Assembly: GCF_000429305.1 (NCBI RefSeq)
Contig: NZ_AUBP01000007.1
Location: 186,001 to 250,000, forward strand
DNA from: Desulfovibrio inopinatus DSM 10711
GTDB taxonomy: Bacteria > Desulfobacterota > Desulfovibrionia > Desulfovibrionales > Desulfovibrionaceae
Direction of reading: 5' to 3'
DNA: 64,000 nucleotides
A program made the translations under genes and the position numbers. Every line of letters begins with the position of its first letter. The stretch's first letter is position 1. Positions 8,822-17,415 of this stretch are shown in pieces. The notes under the pieces are model-generated. The model made no database searches, was not told the DNA's origin, and saw only the letters and a list, made by a program, of their open reading frames with translations.

Positions 8822-10962
8822 CAGATTCACAACCGGAAATCCCGGTACGCATTCTTGCTGCCGACGATGAACCGCGCATTCTTGAATTATACTGCGATCT
8901 CATCACACCTGGCGCAACACAACGCGATTTGATTAGCGATGATATTACGGCGGCGTTGTTCGGAGAGGCACCGAAAGCGACCGTCGACTCTGAACTCGTG
9001 ACGGTGTCGACAGGTGAGGAAGCCGTTTTGGCCGTGGAAGAGGCGGTGAAGCAAAATCGTCCTTTTGCCGTTGCTTTTCTTGACGTACGCATGCCTCCAG
9101 GGCGCGATGGCGTGTGGGCTGCCGAGCATATTCGAAAAATCGATCCGCTTATTCAGATTGTTATTGTTTCGGCCTATTCCGATGTCGATCCCACGGTTAT
9201 CAGTCAAAAAGCTCCACCGGCCGATAAACTCCTCTATCTCAATAAACCGTTCGATGCTCGGGAAATCAGCCAGTTTGTCGCATCACTGACCGCAAAATGG
9301 CAGGCTGAACGCGGATTTATCGATCTCCAGTCCAGGCTTGAAGCACTTGTTGAAGAGCGAACGCAGGAACTTGCTCGGACGAACGACTTACTCAAAAACG
9401 AGATTATTGAGCGCAAGCGTGATGCCGATCTGATTGTGGCTGCGAAAAAACAATGGGAAAGCACGTTTGATTCCGTGCAGGATCTTATTGTCATTCTCGA
9501 TAACAACGCGACGGTTAAACGGCTCAATATGGCCATGGCTGGCCGATTTCACCGCCATCCACGCGAACTTGTCGGGGAGTCTCTTCCCACATTACTTGAT
9601 GACGACACAAGCCGTCCCTCGGCGGCGGTAATGGAACTCCTCCGGGAAGGATATGGCTCGACGGAGCTTGATATTCCTCGGCTTGGCGGCCAATTTATTG
9701 TCACCATTTCTTCCATGGCAACGGAACACGAGGTTGCAAATGGTGACGCCCATATTGTTCTCGTGGCACACGACATTACTCGTCGCAAGCAGCTTGAAGC
9801 GAAACTGCGACAAGCCCAGAAAATGGAAGCGATTGGCACATTGGCTGGAGGAATTGCCCATGACTTCAACAATATTCTCGGTATCATCATGGGCTTTACC
9901 GAAATGAGTTTAGGCGTGGTAGACGAACAGCACCCATTATATTCCAAGCTGCGCCACATATTTGATGCCAGTACACGGGCCCGTGATCTTGTTCGACAGA
10001 TCCTCACCTTTTCTCGGCAAACAGAAGAATCGTTGACCACCCTTAATGTGACTCCATTGATTAAAGAGACCATGAAGCTGCTGCGTGCCACGTTGCCTGG
10101 GACAATTGAAATCAATGAGCGGTTTACGACAACATCGGACCTTGTGGTTGCCGACCCCATCCAAATCCAGCAGATTATTATGAATCTGTGTACGAATGCC
10201 GCATTTGCCATGCGTAAATCTGGTGGAAAGCTGAATATCTCTGTGGATAATATCGCCCTTGGCGACGCCGATGTTGAAGCCTTGCCCGATCTGAAACCAG
10301 GATTGTATCTACGTATTCAGGCGAGTGATACTGGAGAAGGCATTCTTCCCACAGTGCGTGAACGTATTTTTGATCCCTTTTTTACCACCAAAAAACCGGG
10401 CGAAGGCACGGGAATGGGATTGTCCGTTGTCCATGGGATTGTTCGGAAATATCGAGGGGCCGTGTCGGTCTCGAGCAGTCCTGGCCAGGGGGCCACATTT
10501 ACAGTGCTTATTCCAACTGCCACAATTGCTTCTTCTGGAGTTGACGACCAGGCGATCGAAGCTGAACAGGGAAATGGCGTCATTGTGCTTGTTGACGATG
10601 AAGATATTCTTCTTGAGGTCACGGCGTCCATGCTGCGTAGTTTGGGCTATGACGTGCGCTCTTTTACACGAGCCGAAGAAGCTCTTTTTTCGTTGAGCCA
10701 GACTCCGAAAGAAATCGATCTGATTATCACCGATCACAATATGCCGGGAATGAACGGCATGGACCTGGCGCAGAAGGTTGCAAGCCTCAAGCTCTCTATT
10801 CCCATTATTCTTCTCACGGGGTTCAGCAGCACAGTTGATGCAGAAGACAATGAGGGAAAACGTCTTATTGCGGAAAGCCTTCTCAAGCCGGTGTTGAAAA
10901 AAGACCTTGCCGCGGCTGTGGCTCGTCATATCGGCCCGCCAAAGGAATCCGCAAAGTCCTAG
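8818..10962 (+). CDS. hybrid histidine kinase: REC-PAS-HisKA-HATPase-REC
   Basis: 714 residues, overlapping the lipoprotein gene by 4 bases. Domains in order: a receiver (about 10-155; acidic pair DDE at 16-18, phospho-acceptor Asp89 in FLDVRMPP, Lys in LNKPF) with an insertion of roughly 25 residues after its first helix; a coiled coil (165-210); a PAS domain (about 212-325); HisKA with His348 in GGIAHDFNN; HATPase_c with DTGEGI and GTGMGLSVVHG (about 450-575); and a second receiver (about 585-705; Asp in IITDHNMPG). No transmembrane segment is seen, so it is cytoplasmic. NtrB-like HDFNN kinases usually control transcription through a partner regulator. Translational coupling to the pilus operon suggests it senses or controls pilus assembly. 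Confidence 0.93.
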   Translation: MTDSQPEIPVRILAADDEPRILELYCDLITPGATQRDLISDDITAALFGEAPKATVDSELVTVSTGEEAVLAVEEAVKQNRPFAVAFLDVRMPPGRDGVWAAEHIRKIDPLIQIVIVSAYSDVDPTVISQKAPPADKLLYLNKPFDAREISQFVASLTAKWQAERGFIDLQSRLEALVEERTQELARTNDLLKNEIIERKRDADLIVAAKKQWESTFDSVQDLIVILDNNATVKRLNMAMAGRFHRHPRELVGESLPTLLDDDTSRPSAAVMELLREGYGSTELDIPRLGGQFIVTISSMATEHEVANGDAHIVLVAHDITRRKQLEAKLRQAQKMEAIGTLAGGIAHDFNNILGIIMGFTEMSLGVVDEQHPLYSKLRHIFDASTRARDLVRQILTFSRQTEESLTTLNVTPLIKETMKLLRATLPGTIEINERFTTTSDLVVADPIQIQQIIMNLCTNAAFAMRKSGGKLNISVDNIALGDADVEALPDLKPGLYLRIQASDTGEGILPTVRERIFDPFFTTKKPGEGTGMGLSVVHGIVRKYRGAVSVSSSPGQGATFTVLIPTATIASSGVDDQAIEAEQGNGVIVLVDDEDILLEVTASMLRSLGYDVRSFTRAEEALFSLSQTPKEIDLIITDHNMPGMNGMDLAQKVASLKLSIPIILLTGFSSTVDAEDNEGKRLIAESLLKPVLKKDLAAAVARHIGPPKESAKS

Positions 10963-10994
10963 CCGTTGACTCTGTTACGTTATGGGAAAGGAAT

Positions 10995-12014
10995 CTACGA
11001 AGCCAGAATGAAATGTCGACCTGGAATCGCGCCATGCCGGCACAACCATTCCTGAACGAGCTCGCCACCTCCCCGAGACCCGACGAATGAAACGATGAAT
11101 CCCTCTTTGGGAGCAGGGATTGCGTCTTTTCCTACGACCGGTCGTCCTTGAACGATATTGCCGATTTTTTTGTCATCAATATCAATGTAGGCCTGAATGG
11201 TGATGCCGTAGTGAACAAGCATTTCGGCGCGAGCACGTGACGCTTTCCCGGCTCCCCACACAAAAATTGTGGGGTGATGCCGATTGTTATGACGCAACCA
11301 TCTGGCGAGGCAGGCCGCTTTCACAGTGTAAAACCGTTCCGGAGCATACCGAGGGCAAGAGCGTGATAACCGGTCAGGAGGATCATTCCAGACCAAGAGT
11401 GTCTCCTCTACTTTGGCCATGGAGACACCCGCTTCGCTCCAACGTAACCACAGTTCATAATCCTCCGGAAAATCGCCGTGCCTGTATCCACCGAAACGGT
11501 CGACAAGCGCTTTCCGGAACATAACGGATGGATGCGGTAACGGTGATTCACGGAAGAGGGCGAGGCGAATATCGTGTGGCGTGACGATACGATTCGTCCA
11601 ATCGACATGGGCGGCATATCCGGCATGGACAGTCTTGTCACCGCCGAACGCGACATGGCAGCCGACAAGGCCGATATCAGGATGGCAGTTCAGATACTGG
11701 GACTGAAGATGTAACCGACCGGGCAAAGAGATGTCGTCGGCATCCATGCGAGCGATGAACCGGCCTGACGAGGCTGCGATACCCGCATTGAGAGCACTGG
11801 AGATGCCTTCGTGAGAACGCCAGATCGGTTTGATGCATGGGGTGTCATGTGCCAGTGTCTCAATCTCCGCACGAGTGGCGCCCTGATCGTTTGAGCCATC
11901 ATCGACGATCACAATTTCGAAAGACACGCCGGTTTGATGAAGTACACTGGAAACGGCATGTTTCAAGCTCGTGGCACTGTTTCGAACAGGTATAACAACA
12001 GAGACATCAATCAT
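10995..12014 (-). CDS. family 2 glycosyltransferase
   Basis: 339 residues, convergent with the kinase gene (32-base gap). The GT-A fold signature is complete. The start reads DVSVVIPVRNSATSLKHAVSSVL, then FEIVIVDDGSND near residue 35, the donor-binding helix EGISSALNAGIAASSGRFIARMDADD with the metal-binding DxD-type MDADD near residue 93, and SLPGRL after it. The C-terminal ~110 residues carry a separate piece (FVWGAGKASRARAEMLVHYG, then a Rossmann-like turn) resembling nucleotide-binding add-ons of some GT2 proteins. It probably builds a surface polysaccharide. The start codon has no strong ribosome site. Confidence 0.9.
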   Translation of the reverse strand: MIDVSVVIPVRNSATSLKHAVSSVLHQTGVSFEIVIVDDGSNDQGATRAEIETLAHDTPCIKPIWRSHEGISSALNAGIAASSGRFIARMDADDISLPGRLHLQSQYLNCHPDIGLVGCHVAFGGDKTVHAGYAAHVDWTNRIVTPHDIRLALFRESPLPHPSVMFRKALVDRFGGYRHGDFPEDYELWLRWSEAGVSMAKVEETLLVWNDPPDRLSRSCPRYAPERFYTVKAACLARWLRHNNRHHPTIFVWGAGKASRARAEMLVHYGITIQAYIDIDDKKIGNIVQGRPVVGKDAIPAPKEGFIVSFVGSRGGGELVQEWLCRHGAIPGRHFILAS

Positions 12015-12389
12015 AGCGTTGGTCGAGTCGTAAAATGTCTCTCCTCATGTGCTCTTCTCATGATGAACGGTATCCTGTGGAGTTTTTCTCGTGCAATTTC
12101 CCGGAGCGATTCTCCTGAAAAATGCGCCGTTCGGCAAATACAATTCAATGATTGAACGCCTGTGCACGGGAACTCGTATTGTTGTGAGAAGATGCTTCCT
12201 TTTTTTCTTCATATCCCACTGTACCTGGAAATAACGAGGACACGATGTCAATGTATTGGTTTTCGATGGAAACCTTTGACAAGTTGAACGCTGAATTGAC
12301 CGTGGCGGCATGAAGTGATTTGAAACCTACACTCGATTTTGGTTCGTTGATCGCAAAGCTTGCCAATCCGGAATCGCTTTTCCGACAAT
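12015..12389. other. intergenic region between divergent genes
   Basis: About 375 bases between the glycosyltransferase (minus) and the unknown gene (plus). It contains a 22-codon frame from the ATG at 12245, ending at 12313, and continuing open codons in that frame to 12523. No RNA gene or clear promoter was recognised. Confidence 0.4.
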
Positions 12390-13346
12390 ATGGAGACAGC
12401 AAGTGCGTCTCCCGTACCAAATCATTTGAACCACTTGCACATAATAAAATTCGGCGTATCTTTCCTCGTCGTGAGCTTTCTCAAGCTTTTGTACCTTGCC
12501 GAACTCGACCAGCAAGGTCTTGATGACGTTCGTATTGGGGTGCTGTTTGCTGGCGCAATGTTCAATGCTGAATTTGCTGAAGACGTCGATCGCGCTGCCA
12601 AGCGCTTTGTGGAAGACGCCGATAACTCTTATCAGAGAACCGTACACGCTCCGACCGAAAGCGAAAAAGCATGGATAAACATTTTCACGAATTCTCGGCT
12701 GACGACCTATGACAGTGCCGGCAATATGTATACGGATGGAGGCATCCCAAAAGGCTTCGATGTCGTTGCGTTCGATTTCTATGTGTCAACGGTCCTTTTT
12801 GATGGCCTCTACGATAACGCGCTCGATACTCTCGCTCATCTTTCCGGGGCGGCGGCCTGTCATCCTTTCGAAGGAAAAACTCTCCGGCAAGTACGATCGC
12901 AGCTTTCATTTTTTCGTGATGGACCGATAACTCAGGACCCAAAAGACAGAGCCTCTGATTTCAATACACTCAATGCACTGTTTCAGTGTCGTATAGAAGC
13001 AACTTTGGCGTTGCTTGATGCGCAAAAGGAGACAGGCGCCACATTTTCTGAAATTATGTTGATTGGAGAAAGTTCAAATAATGGGTTCCTGGAGTTTGAT
13101 GCAAAGAGTAACGTTGAACACGGTCAACCACAGCTTCTTGTCGAGGCACGAGTCTTGGATGAAGTGAATCGGTATTTGGATTTCTTTCAGCAACACAAAA
13201 GCAAGACGGTAAAACGCATTGCTTTTTTTACTTTTGACGATGAATACGACCGTACGATTCAACTCAATATTGGTGGGGCAACGAATATGCCGTCGGTCCT
13301 GAACCGTATATTCGACGCAGCCAAACAATCTTCCACAGCCCCCTAA
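12390..13346 (+). CDS. unrecognised protein, about 318 residues
   Basis: The frame is open from a TTG at 12360. The first ATG, at 12390, is used here, but its ribosome site is weak. No family was recognised. Residues 18-40 are hydrophobic (IIKFGVSFLVVSFLKLLYLAEL), possibly a membrane anchor or a buried strand/helix. Later segments alternate strands and helices (FDVVAFDFYVSTVLFDGLYDNALDTLAHL, FSEIMLIGESSNNGFLEFD, TVKRIAFFTFDDEYDRTIQ), which could suit an alpha/beta barrel. The end is clean, with no terminator. A short frame from an ATG at 12245 lies upstream in a different frame and stops at 12313. The true start, or an N-terminal frameshift, is therefore unresolved. Confidence 0.6.
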   Translation: METASASPVPNHLNHLHIIKFGVSFLVVSFLKLLYLAELDQQGLDDVRIGVLFAGAMFNAEFAEDVDRAAKRFVEDADNSYQRTVHAPTESEKAWINIFTNSRLTTYDSAGNMYTDGGIPKGFDVVAFDFYVSTVLFDGLYDNALDTLAHLSGAAACHPFEGKTLRQVRSQLSFFRDGPITQDPKDRASDFNTLNALFQCRIEATLALLDAQKETGATFSEIMLIGESSNNGFLEFDAKSNVEHGQPQLLVEARVLDEVNRYLDFFQQHKSKTVKRIAFFTFDDEYDRTIQLNIGGATNMPSVLNRIFDAAKQSSTAP

Positions 13347-13551
13347 CGTCTAAGCGTCAGGGATGTACGCACCGTATCCTCTCGCAGGTCGATGTCCTTA
13401 TAGAGCAACAATGAGGTTTCAACTGAGTGGAAATGTTTGAAAACAGTCCTTGGATTTGTCACAAGAAAGGTCTCGGGACAATTATTGTATTCCCGGTTCG
13501 GTCTATCGGAGTCACCGAAGCGGCGTGAACAGACGAAGGAGCGAGGGTTTC

Positions 13552-15162
13552 ATGGCCAAGCGCGTCATTATTATCGGGCTCGACGGAGCCACGTTTAAAG
13601 TCATCCGGCCTCTTGCCGGTCAAGGGCTCTTGCCCAATTTGGATACGATCATGCAAAATGGGGCAATCGGGGTCTTGGAAAGCTCTTTGCCTTCATTGAG
13701 TCCTGTGGCCTGGACAAGCATGATCACCGGAGCCGGACCGGGAAAGCACGGCATTTTCGATTTTGTGCGACGCGAGGCGAAAGAAGATGGCTCGAGCATG
13801 CGATTCACGAGCGGGGCCGATCGGAAAGTTGAGCCGCTGTGGCGTTACCTCAGTCGTCATGGCAAAACTGCTGCGGCAATTAATGTTCCTATGTCCTACC
13901 CTCCCGATCCCATCGACGGCATTGTTGTTTCGGGGATGGATGCCCCGGACATGAACGCCAATATGACGTCTCCTCCAGAGTTTAAAGAGCGGCTGTTGAG
14001 CATTGCTCCGAATTACGGCATTGAACTTGCCGTCACCCGTGAGCACCATAAGAAGCCGACAAAATTTATCGAAGCCGCGACCCGTATCGAAGCTGCTCGC
14101 GCTAAAGTAACTTTTACTTTGGTGGATGAACATAATACTGATTTTATCATGAGCGTCTTTACGAGCCTGGACCGGGCACAACATCTCGCCATGCGCGATT
14201 TTGATCATTATGCGACTCGGGGGGCAAATCCCAAAACCGATCCGGTTACCGCAGGATATGTTCATGCCGACTCCATCATCGGAGAGGTGATGCAACGGCT
14301 TGACCCGGACGACACGCTACTTGTTGTTTCCGATCATGGCTTTGTTCGTGTGCGGAAAAGTTTTTCCATGAACAAATGGTTGATGGAGAAAGGCTATCTT
14401 GTGCTCAAAGATATGCCGACTGAAGAGTTACCCAAGAAGAAAGGACTCTTGTCCAAAATTGCATCACGCCTGGCGTCCATAACCGGCGGGAATCGTACGG
14501 GGATTCGGGAAAGCCTTGATGACACCCCGGTGCTCGTCAATGTCGATTTTTCGAAAACCAAGGCCTTTAGCTTTGGTTCGGCACCGAGTGTTTTTCTCAA
14601 CCCCGACGTGGTCAAGACGGATGAAGCTCGTGCCTTGGCCGATGAAATTCGTGATGCACTGGCCGAATTAATTGATCCAGATACGGGAAAGCCGGTTTTC
14701 ATGACGGTGAAGACGGCACGCGATGCTTACATTGGTCCCTATGCCGATGCTGCACCGCATGTTATTCCTGAGTTTCAGCCGGGGTACGTCAATGAACAGA
14801 TGTTGCTGTCGGATTACGGATACTTGGAGCCCGGTCCGGTGTTGACGCATGTCGACGGTCCGGGAGGGAATCATGAGCCGGATGGTATCTTTATGGCCTA
14901 TGGCGCTCATATTCAACCAGGTGAACTGGGGCCGTTCAGCATTGTCGATGTTATGGGAACAGCCTGTCATTTGCTTGGAGTGCCTGTGCCGCAAAATATC
15001 GATGGTGCCGTGCTGACGGAAATACTCGATGATGAGTCCGTTCGTTCGTTACCACTTCGATTCTCCGACGCTCTGAATTTCGTGGATGGCGGCGATGCAG
15101 GTTATTCCAGCGAAGAAAAGAAAGAAATCGAAGATCGCCTGAAGAGTTTGGGCTATCTGTAA
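13552..15162 (+). CDS. alkaline-phosphatase-superfamily phosphodiesterase / nucleotide pyrophosphatase-like
   Basis: 536 residues from the ATG at 13552, with AAGGAG about 10 bases upstream. Upstream in-frame codons to 13450 lack a start context. The fold is marked by metal-binding positions: Asp in IIIGLDGAT near residue 10; the nucleophile region LSPVAWTSMITG near 50; FTSLDRAQH near 205; VVSDHGF near 265; and a last His in GPGGNHEPDGIF near 445. The family (type I phosphodiesterase/AP superfamily) hydrolyses phosphate esters or transfers phospho-groups to lipids. No signal peptide is seen, so it appears cytoplasmic. The next plus-strand gene is an acyltransferase, so a lipid or glycan role is plausible but unproven. 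Confidence 0.85.
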   Translation: MAKRVIIIGLDGATFKVIRPLAGQGLLPNLDTIMQNGAIGVLESSLPSLSPVAWTSMITGAGPGKHGIFDFVRREAKEDGSSMRFTSGADRKVEPLWRYLSRHGKTAAAINVPMSYPPDPIDGIVVSGMDAPDMNANMTSPPEFKERLLSIAPNYGIELAVTREHHKKPTKFIEAATRIEAARAKVTFTLVDEHNTDFIMSVFTSLDRAQHLAMRDFDHYATRGANPKTDPVTAGYVHADSIIGEVMQRLDPDDTLLVVSDHGFVRVRKSFSMNKWLMEKGYLVLKDMPTEELPKKKGLLSKIASRLASITGGNRTGIRESLDDTPVLVNVDFSKTKAFSFGSAPSVFLNPDVVKTDEARALADEIRDALAELIDPDTGKPVFMTVKTARDAYIGPYADAAPHVIPEFQPGYVNEQMLLSDYGYLEPGPVLTHVDGPGGNHEPDGIFMAYGAHIQPGELGPFSIVDVMGTACHLLGVPVPQNIDGAVLTEILDDESVRSLPLRFSDALNFVDGGDAGYSSEEKKEIEDRLKSLGYL

Positions 15163-15168
15163 TGTGAT

Positions 15169-15220
15169 CTCGACGTAGAGGAGAACTGAGCCGATAGGAT
15201 TACTTCTCCTCTGCGTCGAG
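15169..15220 (+). repeat. 17-bp stem-loop after the phosphodiesterase gene
   Basis: Arms at 15169-15185 and 15204-15220 pair over 17 bases with one mismatch around an 18-base loop. No T-run follows, so it is a weak terminator candidate or an RNA-stabilising hairpin between two same-strand genes. Confidence 0.6.
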
Positions 15221-15255
15221 AATACTGTGGTGCAACCTTAACCCCTTTTATCATC

Positions 15256-16203
15256 ATGCCGAATCCCATTGCCAGTGAAGTTGCCAAATCCGTATTTCTC
15301 AAAACCATGGGCCGGCTTTTGCCGCGTCTACCACTCCCTGTTCTGTGGGGACTTGGTGATGCCTTAGGCCGAGTGTTCATCGGTGAAAAGGGGCTCGTCA
15401 TCAAAGATCAGCTCAAAACGCTGTTGCCCGATCTGAGCCCGCAGCAACTCGATGAAATTCTGGTGACGGCCATGCGGAATTTCCGCAAGGATTTGCTTGA
15501 AATCTGGACCTTTCCCGCGATGGATCAACAGCGCATCAACGCGATGGTCACTTTTTCCGGTAAGGAGCATCTCGACGCTGCTTTGGCCCGCGGCAAGGGG
15601 GCGGTTATTTGCCTTGCGCACTTCGGTTCATGGAAGATTATTTTGCCGGCCTTGGCCTATAATGGCTATACCGTTCACCAAATCGCGGCCAATCCCAAGG
15701 TGTTTGTCCGTGAAGGTGAATCCCATGCGCATAACGCCATCATGCAGCGTGAATTGGAGTGTGAACAGTCGTTGCCGGTGAATTTTATTTACGTCAATGA
15801 GAAGACTGTCCATAAAGAGCTGTTCAAAGCATTGAAAAACAATGAAATTGTTGTTGTTGCCTTGGACGGGGTCATTGGCACGGATCGGCTTGTCGTACCC
15901 TTTTTGAATGGAACCATGGCGCTGTCGCGTGGGCCGGTATCGTTAGCCAAACGCACAGGCGCAGCCCTTATTCCGGAATTCGCCGTACGCGGTGTTGACA
16001 ATCGACATGTGATTCACCTCGATCCACCCATCTCTCTCGATGGAGACAACGCGGTAGAAGACGCCTTGAACACGTTTGCCAAACGATTTTCCGAGATGGT
16101 CACCGCCCACCCCGACCACTACGCCCGCTTCCTCTACACCACCCAAAAATATCCCGTCGACGAAGTGGGATCGATTATTGGGCAGCGTGAGGGAACTGGT
16201 TGA
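15256..16203 (+). CDS. LpxL/HtrB-like lysophospholipid acyltransferase, altered HX4(D/E) motif
   Basis: 315 residues. The body follows the lipid A lauroyl-acyltransferase family: GRLLPRLPLPVLWGLGDALGRV at the N-terminus, the VICLAHFGSW block near 117-126, NFIYVNEKTVHKELFKALKNNEIVVVALDG, and VVPFLNGTMALSRGPVSLAKRTGAALIPEF. These enzymes move an acyl chain onto lipid A or related lipids on the inner face of the membrane, using the His and acid of HX4(D/E). Here the motif is His122-FGSW-Lys127, so the acidic residue is replaced by lysine. The protein may be inactive, or use another acid. No classical N-terminal transmembrane helix is obvious. A strong terminator follows. Confidence 0.85.
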   Translation: MPNPIASEVAKSVFLKTMGRLLPRLPLPVLWGLGDALGRVFIGEKGLVIKDQLKTLLPDLSPQQLDEILVTAMRNFRKDLLEIWTFPAMDQQRINAMVTFSGKEHLDAALARGKGAVICLAHFGSWKIILPALAYNGYTVHQIAANPKVFVREGESHAHNAIMQRELECEQSLPVNFIYVNEKTVHKELFKALKNNEIVVVALDGVIGTDRLVVPFLNGTMALSRGPVSLAKRTGAALIPEFAVRGVDNRHVIHLDPPISLDGDNAVEDALNTFAKRFSEMVTAHPDHYARFLYTTQKYPVDEVGSIIGQREGTG

Positions 16204-16235
16204 ATTGATGGTTCTTTCGCCCGATGAAATTTGAA

Positions 16236-16272
16236 AACGCGGCCGAGAGACATGCTCTCGACCGCGTTTTTT
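16236..16272 (+). terminator. rho-independent terminator after acyltransferase
   Basis: Arms 16236-16249 and 16255-16268 pair over 14 bases with one mismatch around a 5-base loop. A run of six T ends at 16272. Confidence 0.85.
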
Positions 16273-16295
16273 CGCGAGACTATTTTACGATTTTT

Positions 16296-16571
16296 TTACG
16301 GCGTCACAGTCGCTTTTATCTTGGGGTTGGCGCCCGGTTTGGGTTTCGGGCCAGGACCGGGGCCGGGTTTGTTGCTTTGCGACTGGCATAATGCATAGCC
16401 GTTTTGGCAATTGACGTTGCATTTGCTGCGAAGTGACGCCTCAGGGAATTGCTGGGCGCACATATACATGCAATTGCGGTACGCGGTCATGCATTCGGCT
16501 GAAGCCGATGCCGGGGCACTTAAAGCACAGACCGCCAGAAACAGAACACCAATAATCCATTTTCTGCGCAT
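16296..16571 (-). CDS. small secreted protein with mirror-symmetric six-cysteine module
   Basis: 91 residues from an ATG at 16569-16571, with GGAGG 6-7 bases upstream; the longer frame to 16646 has no start context. A Sec signal peptide (basic start, IIGVLFLAVCALSAPASASA) is followed by a 36-residue cysteine module and a Pro/Gly/Lys-rich tail (GPGPGPKPKPG). The cysteines are spaced CX6CX3CX12CX3CX6C, exactly as in the next upstream gene. Both look like tandem-duplicated periplasmic or surface proteins. The spacing suits a disulfide-linked helical hairpin. No known family was recognised. Confidence 0.8.
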   Translation of the reverse strand: MRRKWIIGVLFLAVCALSAPASASAECMTAYRNCMYMCAQQFPEASLRSKCNVNCQNGYALCQSQSNKPGPGPGPKPKPGANPKIKATVTP

Positions 16572-16661
16572 AATATCCTCCAAATACAATGGGTTAGACG
16601 CAATGACGCCAGGGCTGACGAACACAGATGCGCTACCAGAAAACAATATACATCAGTTTCT

Positions 16662-17204
16662 TCAATTCGTCATCGGTGCAGGAGGATTTCCTGGTCCGTT
16701 CGCTCCAGGAAGAGGAGGAGGACCGGCTCCTTGCCGGCGCTGTTGTTGGCACATGGCGAACCCTGTATTGCAATTCGTCATACATTGCATGTTGAGCGAT
16801 GGTTCGGGGAATTGGGTTGTACAAATTTGAGAACAATTTTCATACGCTTGCTTGCAATGATCTCCGGAATCGGGGCCGGGCATGGGCGGCTTGGGTTTGG
16901 ATTCCCGTTCCCATGAAACGCCGTTAGACCATTTGATGACACGACCATGATCGGACAACGCGCCGCGTAAGTCATTCCATTCCGGGATCAGGATTTCTTT
17001 ATTGCCAACCAATGTCGCACAGGTCTGGCGGCCGCGATTATCGGTAACAGCAAACGTTTGGTCAGGGCATCGGTTTTGATCATAACGGATTTCGTAGCTG
17101 CGACCTTGCGCGTACCATGTGCCAATGAAGTGGCTTTTGGCCATGGCCGGTGACGACACGGAAAATACGAGCGACAACGCGACCAGAATAAACAGAGATC
17201 TCAT
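16662..17204 (-). CDS. secreted two-part protein: beta-rich N-domain plus six-cysteine module
   Basis: 180 residues from the second of two close ATGs (17202-17204), which places AAGGAG 7 bases upstream. A signal peptide ends in SSPAMA. Residues 22-105 form a small, probably beta-rich domain (FIGTWYAQGRSYEIRYDQ, CPDQTFAVTDNRGRQTC) with its own Cys pair. Residues ~120-156 carry the module CX6CX3CX12CX3CX6C, matching the downstream gene residue by residue in spacing and partly in sequence (AYENC vs AYRNC; QFPEPSL vs QFPEASL). A Pro/Gly/Gln-rich tail ends it. Both genes are on the minus strand, 90 bases apart, and probably co-transcribed. Confidence 0.82.
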   Translation of the reverse strand: MRSLFILVALSLVFSVSSPAMAKSHFIGTWYAQGRSYEIRYDQNRCPDQTFAVTDNRGRQTCATLVGNKEILIPEWNDLRGALSDHGRVIKWSNGVSWERESKPKPPMPGPDSGDHCKQAYENCSQICTTQFPEPSLNMQCMTNCNTGFAMCQQQRRQGAGPPPLPGANGPGNPPAPMTN

Positions 17205-17415
17205 GAACATACTCCTTTTCTTCGAATTGGAAATGCGCCTCAAAATATTTGGAGCAGGAGGCAATCCATTTGATGCTGCATTACACGATATTTGATGTGT
17301 GCGCCATGTTTCCTCCAATTTTTATTAAGGTATTTTTTGATGGGATAGGTATTGCGGATTTTGGCAAAAAGCGAATACTTCCAGTTAAAGAATACTTTGT
17401 GTTGCATGGGGTTCT

